From NCBI RefSeq assembly GCF_030412015.1, contig NZ_JASNRD010000022.1:1-64000 (forward strand): a stretch of DNA of 64,000 nucleotides. Reading direction: 5' to 3'. This DNA is from Massilia sp. YIM B02763. GTDB lineage: Bacteria; Pseudomonadota; Gammaproteobacteria; Burkholderiales; Burkholderiaceae_D. Shown piece after piece: positions 39,594 through 49,094 of the stretch (position 1 is the stretch's first letter; the number at the start of each line of letters is the position of its first letter). The notes beneath the pieces were generated by a model. That model ran no database searches. It was not told where the DNA came from and saw nothing but the letters and a program-made list of their open reading frames with translations. Position numbers and translations under genes: made by a program.

Positions 39594-39741
39594 GGCAGCT
39601 CCGGTTGGACTAGGCGCCTACCGCGGTAGGCGCTCGGACGCATCGTCGTCCGTTGTTTCAACCTTACACTATCCACCGATACTAGGCCGGACACGTGCGC
39701 TTTCGTTACACCATGTAATCCGGCCGTCATCTTCGTCCGGC

Positions 39742-40932
39742 TCAGAGCTTGCCGTAGGAATGCAGGCCCGACAGGAACATGTTCACGCCCAGGAAGGCGA
39801 ACGTCGTGACCAGCAGGCCCACCAGCGCCCACCAGGCCGCGGCGCGCCCGCGCAGGCCGCTCATCAGGCGCATGTGCAGCCAGGCCGCGTAGTTCAGCCA
39901 GACGATCAGCGCCCAGGTTTCCTTCGGGTCCCAGGACCAGTAGCCGCCCCAGGCCTCGGCCGCCCACAGCGCGCCCAGGATGGTGGCGACGGTGAAGAAG
40001 GCGAAACCGACGGAGATGGCCTTGTACATCACGTCGTCCAGCACTTCCAGCGACGGCAGGCGGTCGACCAGGTAGCCGTGCGACTTCAGCAGGTAGGCGG
40101 AGCCGACCATGGCGGCCAGCGCGAAGGTGCCGTAGCCGATGAAGTTGGCGGGCACGTGGATCTTCATCCACCAGCTCTGCAGCGCCGGCACCAGCGGCTG
40201 GATCTCGGCGGCGTCGCGCGCCACCGTGTACCACAGCAGGAAGCCGACGGCGGCCGAGATCACCAGCAGCACGAAGGGGCCCAGCTGGCGGGTGGCGTAG
40301 CGCTGCTCGTAGTACAGGTAGAACAGGGCCGTGATCATCGAGAACAGGATGAACACTTCGTACAGGTTCGACACGGGGATGTGGCCGACGTCGGGACCGA
40401 CCAGGTAGGACTCGTACCAGCGCACCATCATGCCCGTGAAGCCCAGTACCACGGCGGCCCAGCACAGCTTGGAGCCGACGCTGCCGCCGAACGGCGAGCG
40501 GGCCGCCAGGCCGATCCAGTAGAACACGGTCGAGAACACGAACAGCGCGCTCATCCACAGGATGGCGGACTGGCTCGACAGCGCGTACTTGAGGAAGAAT
40601 TTCTGGTTCGCCGCGTCGAGCGAGCCGCCGTACAGCGAGATGCCCCACAGCGACAGCGCCGCGATCAGCGGGATCAGCCAGCGCACCGGCTTCCAGGTCC
40701 AGCCGAGCACGGCGAAGGTGGGCGCGGCCAGCAGCAGGATCGCCTCCTCGTAGACGTCCATGTGGGCGCCGTAGCGGTTGAACGCGAACAGCGCGGCGGC
40801 CATCAGGACGGCGCCGTAGACCCAGTCGACGACCGTCAGGCGCTTGAAGAAGCCGGGCGGGCGGGTGTAGCGGACCTGGTCGGCCTGCGTTTGCGCTTTT
40901 CCTTGCGCTTGCGATACTTGCGAAATATCCAT
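39742..40932 (-). CDS. ccsB: cytochrome c biogenesis protein CcsB/ResC (System II heme transporter)
   Basis: A 396-residue polytopic protein of the heme-handling family. The WWD heme-binding motif is WGGYWSWDPKETWALI (328-343), and flanking His residues such as those in IHVPANFIGYG and LHMRLMSG are likely heme ligands. With ResB it forms the cytochrome c synthase that attaches heme in the periplasm. It follows resB by 26 bp on the same strand. Confidence 0.95.
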   Translation of the reverse strand: MDISQVSQAQGKAQTQADQVRYTRPPGFFKRLTVVDWVYGAVLMAAALFAFNRYGAHMDVYEEAILLLAAPTFAVLGWTWKPVRWLIPLIAALSLWGISLYGGSLDAANQKFFLKYALSSQSAILWMSALFVFSTVFYWIGLAARSPFGGSVGSKLCWAAVVLGFTGMMVRWYESYLVGPDVGHIPVSNLYEVFILFSMITALFYLYYEQRYATRQLGPFVLLVISAAVGFLLWYTVARDAAEIQPLVPALQSWWMKIHVPANFIGYGTFALAAMVGSAYLLKSHGYLVDRLPSLEVLDDVMYKAISVGFAFFTVATILGALWAAEAWGGYWSWDPKETWALIVWLNYAAWLHMRLMSGLRGRAAAWWALVGLLVTTFAFLGVNMFLSGLHSYGKL

Positions 40933-40958
40933 CGTGTTCTCCTTGCGTGGCCGGCAGC

Positions 40959-43052
40959 TTACGCCGATTGCGGCAGCTTCGTTTTCAACTCGTCGAATTC
41001 GCGCTCGAAATCGAGCGTCTTGCGCTGGGTGCTCATGGCCATCAGCGCATGGGCGCCCTGCCCTTCATCCCCGTTCTTCACCCACACCCAGATGCGGCGC
41101 TCGCGGATGTAGAACATGGCAAAGATACCCAGTACCAGCAGCAGGCAGCCCAGGTAGACCACCTTCTTGCCCGGCGAGCGCGTGGCCTGCAGCACCGAGG
41201 CCTTGACCTCGGTGAAGTCGTCCAGCGCCAGGTAGACCGGGGCGCCGTAGAAGAAGCTGTCCGACAGCGCATTGGTGGCCAGCTGCAGGAAGCGGCCATG
41301 GGCTTCGGTCGGCTCGGCGGCCGGCTCGCCCGCTTGCGCGCGCGCGGCCTGCCACAGCTCCCACATGGCGCCGTTGAGCATCTTCATGAAGACATTCGCG
41401 GCTTTTTCCTGCTCCCCCTGGGGGATGCGTTCCAGGAAGCGCGACACGGCGACGTAGCCCCCATTGTCGCCGCTGCCGGCAAAGATCGCCAGCGTCTTCG
41501 CGCTCGATTCGCGCAATTGGGCGGCCAGCGCGGCATCCTTCTGGCCCGGCGGCAGCGCGCGTTCGGCATAGCGGCGCGCCGCTTCCTCGCGCAGGGCCGG
41601 ATCGGCCAGCGCCGCGCGCAGGCGCATCCACTCGCCCACGCCGTGCTTGTCGTCGGCGGGAATGCGCAGGAAGCTGAACGGCGCCGACGGGTCGGTGCGC
41701 ACGCCGGCCAGGTAGACCTGGGCGCCTTCGAGCTCCACCGGCTGCATGTAGTTCAGGAATTCGCGCGCCTGGCCGCTCTTGTCGCGCAGCTTGTACTGCA
41801 CGCTGGGGCCGACATTCTTGAGGTCCTTGTTGTTGGCGTTCTTGGCCGCCGAACCGGTGTGCTGGGACAGCGTCGCGGACAATTCCTCGTTGAGGGATTT
41901 GCCCTTCTTGACCGCGTTGACGTCCTCGCCGGCCTTGACGTTCTCGACGTTGAACGGGCGGAAGCCGCTCCATTCGATCGCGTAGACGTCCTTGCCGTGC
42001 TTGTATTCGCTGGCGCCGCCCACCTCGCCCGCCACCGGGAACGAACGGTCGGCGCTGCCCGTCATCGGCCAGCCGGTCAGCTTGAGCTTGCTGCCACCGT
42101 CCTCGAAGCTGGACTGGTACAAGGCCACGCCGCGGTAGATCAGCGGCTGGTTGACCTTGATGGTGCCGTCGAAGGTCTTGCCCGTCTCGTGGTCGCGGAT
42201 CGTGACCTCGCTGGCGAACAGCTTGGGCATGCCGGTCGAATAGAAATCGATGATGAATTTCTTCAGGTGGATCGTGAACGGCAGTTCCTGCACGAACACG
42301 CCGTCGTTCTGCACGAGGATGGCGGTGGCGCTGCTCTGCCCTTCCGGGATCATGGTGTTGCCGCGGAACGAGGGATTGCCCACGCCCAGGCGGTTCTTCG
42401 CCGGGATGTTTTCCGGGAACGCGCCCGCGAGCGGGGTCTTGCCCATGAACCATTGTTGGAAGCGGATGGTGAGATCGGAATCGAGCAGGCCGCCCAGCAG
42501 GATCACGATGATGGCCGTGTGCGCGAAGATGTAGCCGAACTTGTTGCCGGCGCCCTTCTTGGCCGCCACCAGCACGCCGCCGGCCTTGTCGACCAGTTTC
42601 ACCTTGTAGCCGGCGTTTTCCAGGCGCTGGGCGGTCTGGGAGGCGAGCGGCACGGCGGACAGGGGCGCCGTCCATTCGGTCCGATGGTGGAAGTTGCGCA
42701 GCGATTCCTCGCGCACGCTCTCGCGCCAGCTGCGCATGTCGCGCAGCATCTTCGGCGCGTTACGGGCAATGCACAGCGAGGTCGAGACGATCAGGATCGC
42801 CAGGCTGAGCAGGAACCACCAGGTCGAGTAGACGGTGTACAGGCCCAGCTTGTCGAAGATCTCGAACCAGAACGGGCCGAACTGGTTGATGTAGTTCGGC
42901 GTCGGCTGGTTCTGCTGCATCACCGTGCCGATGATTGCGGCAATCGCGATGATCATCAGGAGGCTGATCGCGAAGCGCATCGACGATACCAGCTCGACCG
43001 CCTCGGCGAGGCCGTTGCGGCGTGTTTTCAGTTCAATTCCCGTGGTACTCAT
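40959..43052 (-). CDS. resB: cytochrome c biogenesis protein ResB
   Basis: A 697-residue System II component. Three membrane helices lie in the first ~180 residues (MRFAISLLMIIAIAAIIGTV, STWWFLLSLAILIVSTSLC, FGYIFAHTAIIVILLGGLLD), then a large periplasmic domain (about 190-600) and a final helix near 640. Early NYINQFGPFWFEIFDKLGLY is a ResB hallmark. It works with CcsB to deliver and ligate heme, here presumably to cytochrome c4 and the cytochrome at 46460. Confidence 0.95.
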   Translation of the reverse strand: MSTTGIELKTRRNGLAEAVELVSSMRFAISLLMIIAIAAIIGTVMQQNQPTPNYINQFGPFWFEIFDKLGLYTVYSTWWFLLSLAILIVSTSLCIARNAPKMLRDMRSWRESVREESLRNFHHRTEWTAPLSAVPLASQTAQRLENAGYKVKLVDKAGGVLVAAKKGAGNKFGYIFAHTAIIVILLGGLLDSDLTIRFQQWFMGKTPLAGAFPENIPAKNRLGVGNPSFRGNTMIPEGQSSATAILVQNDGVFVQELPFTIHLKKFIIDFYSTGMPKLFASEVTIRDHETGKTFDGTIKVNQPLIYRGVALYQSSFEDGGSKLKLTGWPMTGSADRSFPVAGEVGGASEYKHGKDVYAIEWSGFRPFNVENVKAGEDVNAVKKGKSLNEELSATLSQHTGSAAKNANNKDLKNVGPSVQYKLRDKSGQAREFLNYMQPVELEGAQVYLAGVRTDPSAPFSFLRIPADDKHGVGEWMRLRAALADPALREEAARRYAERALPPGQKDAALAAQLRESSAKTLAIFAGSGDNGGYVAVSRFLERIPQGEQEKAANVFMKMLNGAMWELWQAARAQAGEPAAEPTEAHGRFLQLATNALSDSFFYGAPVYLALDDFTEVKASVLQATRSPGKKVVYLGCLLLVLGIFAMFYIRERRIWVWVKNGDEGQGAHALMAMSTQRKTLDFEREFDELKTKLPQSA

Positions 43053-43101
43053 CGGCCCCTACCTTCGTTCGCATCAGAAACAACGTGCGGGAGCATACCA
43101 A

Positions 43102-43133
43102 CAAAAAGGGCAGCCTGCTTGCGCCGCTGCCCC
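43102..43133 (-). terminator. terminator of the cytochrome c4 gene
   Basis: On the minus strand GGGCAGC and GCTGCCC pair around an 11-nt loop, followed by TTTTT. It separates the c4 transcript from resB. Confidence 0.75.
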
Positions 43134-43156
43134 TTGATTACAATTCTTATGAGAAA

Positions 43157-43846
43157 TTATTTTAATCCGGCGATGTAGTCGGAAACGGCTTTCATTTCCT
43201 CGTCCGACATGCGCTTGGCCAGCGTGGCCATTTGCGGGCTGTTGTTGCGGCCGCCACCCTTGAATGCCTGCAATTGGGCCAGGGTATAGTCCTGGTGCTG
43301 GCCGGCCAGGCGCGGATACTGGGCCGGAATGCCGTTGCCGGCGGCGCCATGGCAGCTGGCGCAGGCGGCCACGCCGCGGTCCGCGATGCCGCCGCGGTAG
43401 ATCTTGCGGCCCAGCTCGACGGTATCCTTGTTCCTGGCCGCGCCCCCCTTCGGCTGCTGGGTGGCGAGCCAGGCGGCGATGTTCTGCTTTTCTTCCTCGC
43501 TGAGCATCTTGGCGTACATCGTCATCACGGGCTGCTGGCGGTTCGGCGTGGTGAAGTCGACCAGCTGTTTGTGCAGGTAGGATTGCGACTGCCCGGACAG
43601 CTTCGGATTGGCCACGATGGTGGAGTTGCCGCCCGCGCCATGGCAGGACACGCAGGCCGGCAGGCCGCGGGCATTGTCGCCGCTATCGTAGAGGGAGCCG
43701 CCCTTGGCCGGGTCGACCTTGGGAACAGGATTGGCCGCCGGCGCCGCGTCGGCAGCCAGGGCAAGGGCGCCAGGCAGCGCCAGGATTGCAAGCAGGAGGG
43801 ATTTGGTCATCGCCGCGCCCGCGGCCGGTAAGAACACACGATTCAT
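43157..43846 (-). CDS. diheme cytochrome c4
   Basis: A 229-residue periplasmic cytochrome with a signal peptide and two heme-binding motifs, CVSCH and CASCH, in two similar halves. Methionines in VMTMYAKMLSEEE and PQMATLAKRMSDEE are the likely axial ligands. It carries electrons to terminal oxidases. Two starts are plausible: 43846, used here, and 43810 (MTKSLLLAI); both leave a usable signal peptide. It lies upstream of the System II genes that would mature it. Confidence 0.92.
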   Translation of the reverse strand: MNRVFLPAAGAAMTKSLLLAILALPGALALAADAAPAANPVPKVDPAKGGSLYDSGDNARGLPACVSCHGAGGNSTIVANPKLSGQSQSYLHKQLVDFTTPNRQQPVMTMYAKMLSEEEKQNIAAWLATQQPKGGAARNKDTVELGRKIYRGGIADRGVAACASCHGAAGNGIPAQYPRLAGQHQDYTLAQLQAFKGGGRNNSPQMATLAKRMSDEEMKAVSDYIAGLK

Positions 43847-43962
43847 TCAACGCACCCCGAAAAAGTCGACGTTCATTCGCAGTATCAGTGCTGCTCCAGT
43901 GCCACATGTCCGGCCTTCGAAAAGCGCGCAATCCGATTCCCTCTCCGACGGCAGGTAACTCC

Positions 43963-43976
43963 CTATTGTACAATAG
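43963..43976. promoter_or_regulatory. 14-bp perfect palindrome in the c4/engB divergent spacer
   Basis: CTATTGTACAATAG is a perfect dyad lying 117 bp before the c4 start and 67 bp before engB. It also contains TACAAT, a -10-like hexamer, on both strands. It could be an operator or overlapping divergent promoters; no known regulator motif is claimed. Confidence 0.4.
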
Positions 43977-44042
43977 CTTGCTTTCCGGACTGCTTCTTTT
44001 GTTGTCTTTTTCGCTTCACTTCCCTTTCACCGTCCCTCGTCC

Positions 44043-44777
44043 ATGTCCAAACTCTGGCAAGCCCGCTTCTTTACGACCGTCAACCAGCTGCGCGATTTGC
44101 CGCGCACGCAGGTGCCGGAAATCGCCTTCGCCGGCCGGTCCAATGCGGGCAAATCGACGGCGATCAACATCCTGACGAACCAGAAGGGCCTCGCTTTCGC
44201 CTCGAAGACGCCGGGCCGCACCCAGCACATCAACTTCTTCTCGATCGGCGGCGCCCACGTGGCCATGCACCGCAAGGACCCGACCAAGGTCGAGGAAATC
44301 CAGGCGCTGCTGGTCGACCTGCCGGGCTACGGCTATGCGGAAGTGTCGGGCGACGCCAAGCTGCACTGGCAAAAGCTGCTGGGCGACTACGTCCAGCGCC
44401 GCGACCAGCTGGCCGCCCTCGTGCTGATCATGGATTCGCGCCGCCCGTTCACCGAACTGGACATCCAGATGCTGGAGTGGTTCGCCCCGACCGGCAAGCC
44501 GATCCACTGCATCCTGACCAAGGTGGACAAGCTGAACCGCAACGAATCGACGAATGCGCTGCGCCAAGCGCAGCAGGTGCTGGACAGCTACGTCGACGAG
44601 GACGGCAACGGCTTCCCCTTCACGGTCCAGCTGTTCTCGGCCCTGAAGCGCGTGGGCATCGAGGAAGCGGACGCCAAGATCATCGAACTGCTCGGCCTCG
44701 ATGGAGACGATGCCGCGCAGTCTGACACCCAGGCCGACGGACCGGACGGCGACAGCCCGGCCTCGGCCAACGACTGA
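44043..44777 (+). CDS. engB: ribosome biogenesis GTP-binding protein EngB (YihA/YsxC)
   Basis: A 244-residue TrmE-Era-like GTPase needed for 50S subunit assembly. Motifs are GRSNAGKS (31-38), [11 protein letters not shown] (switch I), [10 protein letters not shown] (G3) and TKVDKLNR (G4). The C-terminal ~25 residues are an acidic Asp/Ala-rich tail beyond the usual domain. hemB follows after 9 bp. Confidence 0.96.
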   Translation: MSKLWQARFFTTVNQLRDLPRTQVPEIAFAGRSNAGKSTAINILTNQKGLAFASKTPGRTQHINFFSIGGAHVAMHRKDPTKVEEIQALLVDLPGYGYAEVSGDAKLHWQKLLGDYVQRRDQLAALVLIMDSRRPFTELDIQMLEWFAPTGKPIHCILTKVDKLNRNESTNALRQAQQVLDSYVDEDGNGFPFTVQLFSALKRVGIEEADAKIIELLGLDGDDAAQSDTQADGPDGDSPASAND

Positions 44778-45800
<1,023 letters not shown>

Positions 45801-45824
45801 TCACCGCGTCATAGACACGCGTCG

Positions 45825-45859
45825 ATGCCGTCCAGCACAGCTGGGCGGCATTTTTTTTT
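45825..45859 (+). terminator. intrinsic terminator of hemB
   Basis: ATGCCG..CCAGC pairs with GCTGG..CGGCAT around ACA, with one mismatch, followed by nine T residues. Confidence 0.9.
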
Positions 45860-45876
45860 GGCGGCCGCGCCGCCGT

Positions 45877-46473
45877 TCACGTCCTGCCCGCGCCGAGCCG
45901 CATGGCAATGTCCATGACCAGCTCCACGGGAGGCAGGTCTTCCGAGCGCCATACGAGGCGCCCGCCCGTGTCGACGAAGAAGACTTGCGACGAATGCGCG
46001 GGCACCGCAGGCGCGCCTGCCTGCAAGCTCGTGCGCAGGACATCGATATCGCGTGCCGAAGGCACCGCTGCCTGCCACAGCGTGCCGGCTCCGAAACGTT
46101 GCAGCCAGGCGGACAGGCTGCGGGCGTCGTCCATCGGGTCGATGCTCAGCGACAGCAATCGAAGCCGGTTGCCGGATCGCGCGGCCTGCTCCTGGACGCC
46201 GGCGAACAGGGCGCCCTGCAGCGGACAGGTCTCGCTGCAGCCGGTGAACATCAGCTGCAGCGCCGTCGTGCGGCCCAGCAGCAGGCGGCGCAGCGGCAGC
46301 CGCACGCCGTCGCTGCGCAGCACGCGCAGGTCCAGCGGCAGGCCGACGGGAGGTCTCACGATGCCGATACCGTGCGCCCATGCAGCCGGCGGCAGGCCCG
46401 GCGCCAGGCATGCGCCTGCCCATGCCGTTGCCGCGGCGAGGACATGCCGCCTGCCCTGCCTATCGCTTGTCAT
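45877..46473 (-). CDS. SCO1/SenC-family copper chaperone
   Basis: A 198-residue exported thioredoxin-fold protein. The N-terminus (RQGRRHVLAAATAWAG) is a possible Tat-type signal ending near AWAHG. The copper site is complete: Cys79 and Cys83 in GCSETCP and His160 in VPAHSSQVFF. Sco proteins insert copper into cuproenzymes, classically the CuA site of cytochrome oxidase. No oxidase gene is here; instead it is the last gene of a set with a galactose-oxidase-like cuproenzyme, making that enzyme a likely client (inference). The start overlaps the cytochrome gene by 14 bp. Confidence 0.88.
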   Translation of the reverse strand: MTSDRQGRRHVLAAATAWAGACLAPGLPPAAWAHGIGIVRPPVGLPLDLRVLRSDGVRLPLRRLLLGRTTALQLMFTGCSETCPLQGALFAGVQEQAARSGNRLRLLSLSIDPMDDARSLSAWLQRFGAGTLWQAAVPSARDIDVLRTSLQAGAPAVPAHSSQVFFVDTGGRLVWRSEDLPPVELVMDIAMRLGAGRT

Positions 46474-46924
46474 CGCAACCGGCTCCCTTCGTCGTCAAAT
46501 ACGCCCACAGCGCATCGCATTGCGCCTGCTCGATGTCGAAACGCGGCATGGTCCGCTGCAGGACGACGTCGTTGGGATTGATCCCCGTGCGCAAGGTGCG
46601 GCAGAACTTGTCCGGGTCGTAGGCGAACGGCGGTTCGCCGCGCCGCTCGCGAATGCGCAACAAGACCGTGCACCCGAGCGCGGGCGCGGAGCGCGCCTCC
46701 AGCAGCGAGGACGACGCGGCATTGCCGTGACAGGCCAGGCAGGTGCCGAGGGCTGGTGGCAAGCCGGCAGTGTGTCCGGCGAGCCGGCCCGTCAGCGGTT
46801 CGCGGCCGTCGAACAGGCGCTCGCCGCGGACCGTGGCATCGGACACCGTGGCCGCCCTGGACATCGCCGCGAGCGGGGACACCAGCGCCGCGACCAGGGT
46901 GGCGTACACGAGGACGGTACGCAT
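46460..46924 (-). CDS. monoheme c-type cytochrome
   Basis: A 154-residue periplasmic protein with a signal peptide (about 1-24) and one heme motif CLACH (Cys62, Cys65, His66); Met126 in RTMPRFDI is the probable sixth ligand. Two further Cys pairs (Cys85/Cys108 and the pair near the C-terminus) could be disulfides. It lies 21 bp after the galactose-oxidase-like gene and overlaps the Sco gene, so it may be an electron partner of that system (inference). Confidence 0.85.
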   Translation of the reverse strand: MRTVLVYATLVAALVSPLAAMSRAATVSDATVRGERLFDGREPLTGRLAGHTAGLPPALGTCLACHGNAASSSLLEARSAPALGCTVLLRIRERRGEPPFAYDPDKFCRTLRTGINPNDVVLQRTMPRFDIEQAQCDALWAYLTTKGAGCDDKR

Positions 46925-46945
46925 GGTGCGCTCGCCGCGCGTCGC

Positions 46946-48847
46946 TCAGCGCAGTTGCACGGTCGAGGCGACGCTGGGCACCCCGTTGCCGTCCAGCGCG
47001 AACAGCATGTAGTAGCCCGGCGGCGCGATGCCGGCATGTGCCGGTGCCTGCAGCGTGTAGCTGGTGGCGCTGCGGGCGGTGAAGCCGAGTGGCACGCGGC
47101 GCTGGTCGTTGTTCAGCGAATGCGTCACGGCGCTCAGCCGCATCAGCACGAAACCGCTGACCGCGCCGTTCGTCGTGACCGCAAGCGTGCCGCCGTACGT
47201 GGCCTGGCGCGCGGCCGAGACGATGCGCGGGCGCGTTGCCGCCGTGCCGTTCGCATTCAGCAAGTAAGGCGGTGTCAGGATCTGCGCATCCAGGTGGTTC
47301 GTCGTGCAGTTGAAGTCGCACAGCCCACCGCCGCCGATGAGGACGCGGCCGTCCGGAAGCAGCAGGGAAAAGCTGTGGTAATTGCGCGGAATGGTCAGCG
47401 CCCGCAAGGGTGTGAAGGCCTCGGTACGCGGATCCCAGAGCTCCGTCATCAGCACCGAGCGGTCGTCGGAAAATATCTTCACATACGTCTGCCCGCCCGA
47501 GATGACGACCTGGCCGTTCGGCAGCACGACGCTGTTGTGCATGGCGCGCGCGTACCCCATCGGCTGCAGCTTCTTCACCTGGGCCGTGCCGCTGCCGATA
47601 TCGATGAGGTAGGCAGCGGCCGTCGCATCGGCTTCTTCATACGCCGGCGCGCCGCCCGTCTTGAGGATCTTGCCGATATCAACCATGACGGCATTGCCGT
47701 TCATGCTCGAAATGTCGTCGCCGCGCCGGCCGGCGGAGGTCACCGCGCCATTCCCGTTCGTGTCGATCCAGTGCATCTCGACGCCGGGGCCGGCCTGGAA
47801 CACACGTCCGCCGGCCTGGGAGAACAGCCACAGGTGATTGTCGCCGCGGTAGACGCCGTCCGGATCGGGCGTGACGAAGGGATCGATGGGGATGCCGGCC
47901 ATGCGGGTCCAGCCCGCGCCGTCGCGCCAGATCTCGCCATCCTTGCCGCCCGGCGGTCCGCTCCAGGAACCGCCCAGCGTGAGCACGTTGCCGTTGGAGA
48001 GCGTGGCATTGCCCTGGTAGCCGCGGGCGACCTGCATCGGGTAGGAGGCGCTCCACGTATCGTTCGCGAAGTCGTAGATACTCGTCTTCTGGCTGCTGGA
48101 GCCGCCGTTGACGAGCAGCCGGCCGTCGGCCAGCAAGCTGGTACCGGGGCAGAACATGTCGTGCCCCGTTTCCGCGACCCAGCGCTGGGTCACGGACAGG
48201 GTATCGGGATCGAACAGCGCGGTCGCGGTAAACCCGTTGTCGCCGCTGAAGGTGGTCGGGCTGAAGGCAGCCCAGGTGACGACCTTGCCGTTCGGAAGGT
48301 TCGCCGCCGCCACGGGGACGATGGGGAAAGGAATCGGATCGCTCAACGCCGATTGCAGCGTCGACGCCGGCGCCTGGTAGTCGCAGGTCTTGTCGAATCC
48401 GTAGGCGGGATCGCCGAAGACGGCATTGGTGCAGGCGATCGAGGCGGTCGCGTTCTGGTAGGCGTACAGGCCATTGGCGCCATAGCGCACCTGGCGCGTG
48501 CCGCTGAATGCGCAGACCTGGTCTTCCAGCGCGCACTGGACCCAGCCCGTCGCGGGCGGTACGGTCGTCCCGGCGGCGTAGTCGCAGACCTTGTCCACGC
48601 CGAACACGGGATCGCCGAACACATCGTTGTTGCAGCCGACGGATCCGGTAGCCGTCCGGTAGGCATACGTGCCGTTCGCCCCATAGCGCACTTGCCGTGA
48701 GCCGCTGAAGGTGCATACCTGGTCTTCCACGGCGCAGCGGGTCCAGTTTTCTTGAGCGAATGCCTGCTGCCAATCGCCTGCGACGATGAGAAATAGAGCG
48801 AAAACACCGGCCCGCAATAGCCGTCTGAAAAGCAGTATGTTTTTCAT
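46946..48847 (-). CDS. galactose-oxidase-like copper-radical oxidase with two N-terminal Cys-rich modules
   Basis: A 633-residue secreted enzyme (signal peptide about 1-31, ending AFAQ). Residues 35-90 and 102-157 are two near-identical 56-residue modules, four Cys each. From about 175 on it follows fungal galactose oxidase closely: HDMFCPG (Cys233), VARGYQ (Tyr277) giving the Cys-Tyr cofactor, GGSWSG with stacking Trp295, NYHSFSLLLPDGRV (Tyr490 and His491) and THSLNNDQRR (His576). The C-terminal DUF1929 domain ends LFALDGNGVPSVAS. Family members oxidise primary alcohols or aldehydes to give hydrogen peroxide. The ATG at 48847 has GGAG upstream; an earlier TTG is rejected. Followed by cytochrome and Sco genes. 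Confidence 0.9.
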   Translation of the reverse strand: MKNILLFRRLLRAGVFALFLIVAGDWQQAFAQENWTRCAVEDQVCTFSGSRQVRYGANGTYAYRTATGSVGCNNDVFGDPVFGVDKVCDYAAGTTVPPATGWVQCALEDQVCAFSGTRQVRYGANGLYAYQNATASIACTNAVFGDPAYGFDKTCDYQAPASTLQSALSDPIPFPIVPVAAANLPNGKVVTWAAFSPTTFSGDNGFTATALFDPDTLSVTQRWVAETGHDMFCPGTSLLADGRLLVNGGSSSQKTSIYDFANDTWSASYPMQVARGYQGNATLSNGNVLTLGGSWSGPPGGKDGEIWRDGAGWTRMAGIPIDPFVTPDPDGVYRGDNHLWLFSQAGGRVFQAGPGVEMHWIDTNGNGAVTSAGRRGDDISSMNGNAVMVDIGKILKTGGAPAYEEADATAAAYLIDIGSGTAQVKKLQPMGYARAMHNSVVLPNGQVVISGGQTYVKIFSDDRSVLMTELWDPRTEAFTPLRALTIPRNYHSFSLLLPDGRVLIGGGGLCDFNCTTNHLDAQILTPPYLLNANGTAATRPRIVSAARQATYGGTLAVTTNGAVSGFVLMRLSAVTHSLNNDQRRVPLGFTARSATSYTLQAPAHAGIAPPGYYMLFALDGNGVPSVASTVQLR

Positions 48848-49037
48848 ATTATTTGCTCCATCCAATCATGAAGACGCCGTGTTTCTTTACCCGATTTGGC
48901 TAGCGACACGCATGAAGGTACTCCCGCGGCTTATTCACCCGATTGCGTCTCCTCACTGCGCGCATGTCGCGCGATTAATCCTTGTTAAAGCCGGCGAATA
49001 GCGAAAGGCGCTTATTGGAACATCCTGTGAAAGCCAT

Positions 49038-49076
49038 AAAAAAAGCCCGGTCGACATATCGACCGGGCTTTTTTTT
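49038..49076 (-). terminator. bidirectional intrinsic terminator
   Basis: A perfect 11-bp stem (AGCCCGGTCGA with complement, 4-nt loop) has an A-run on the left and eight T residues on the right. On the minus strand it terminates the gene ending at 49095. The remaining 190 bp up to the oxidase start show no further gene and no strong promoter match. Confidence 0.88.
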
Positions 49077-49094
49077 CATTTCCTTATCTTCGGA

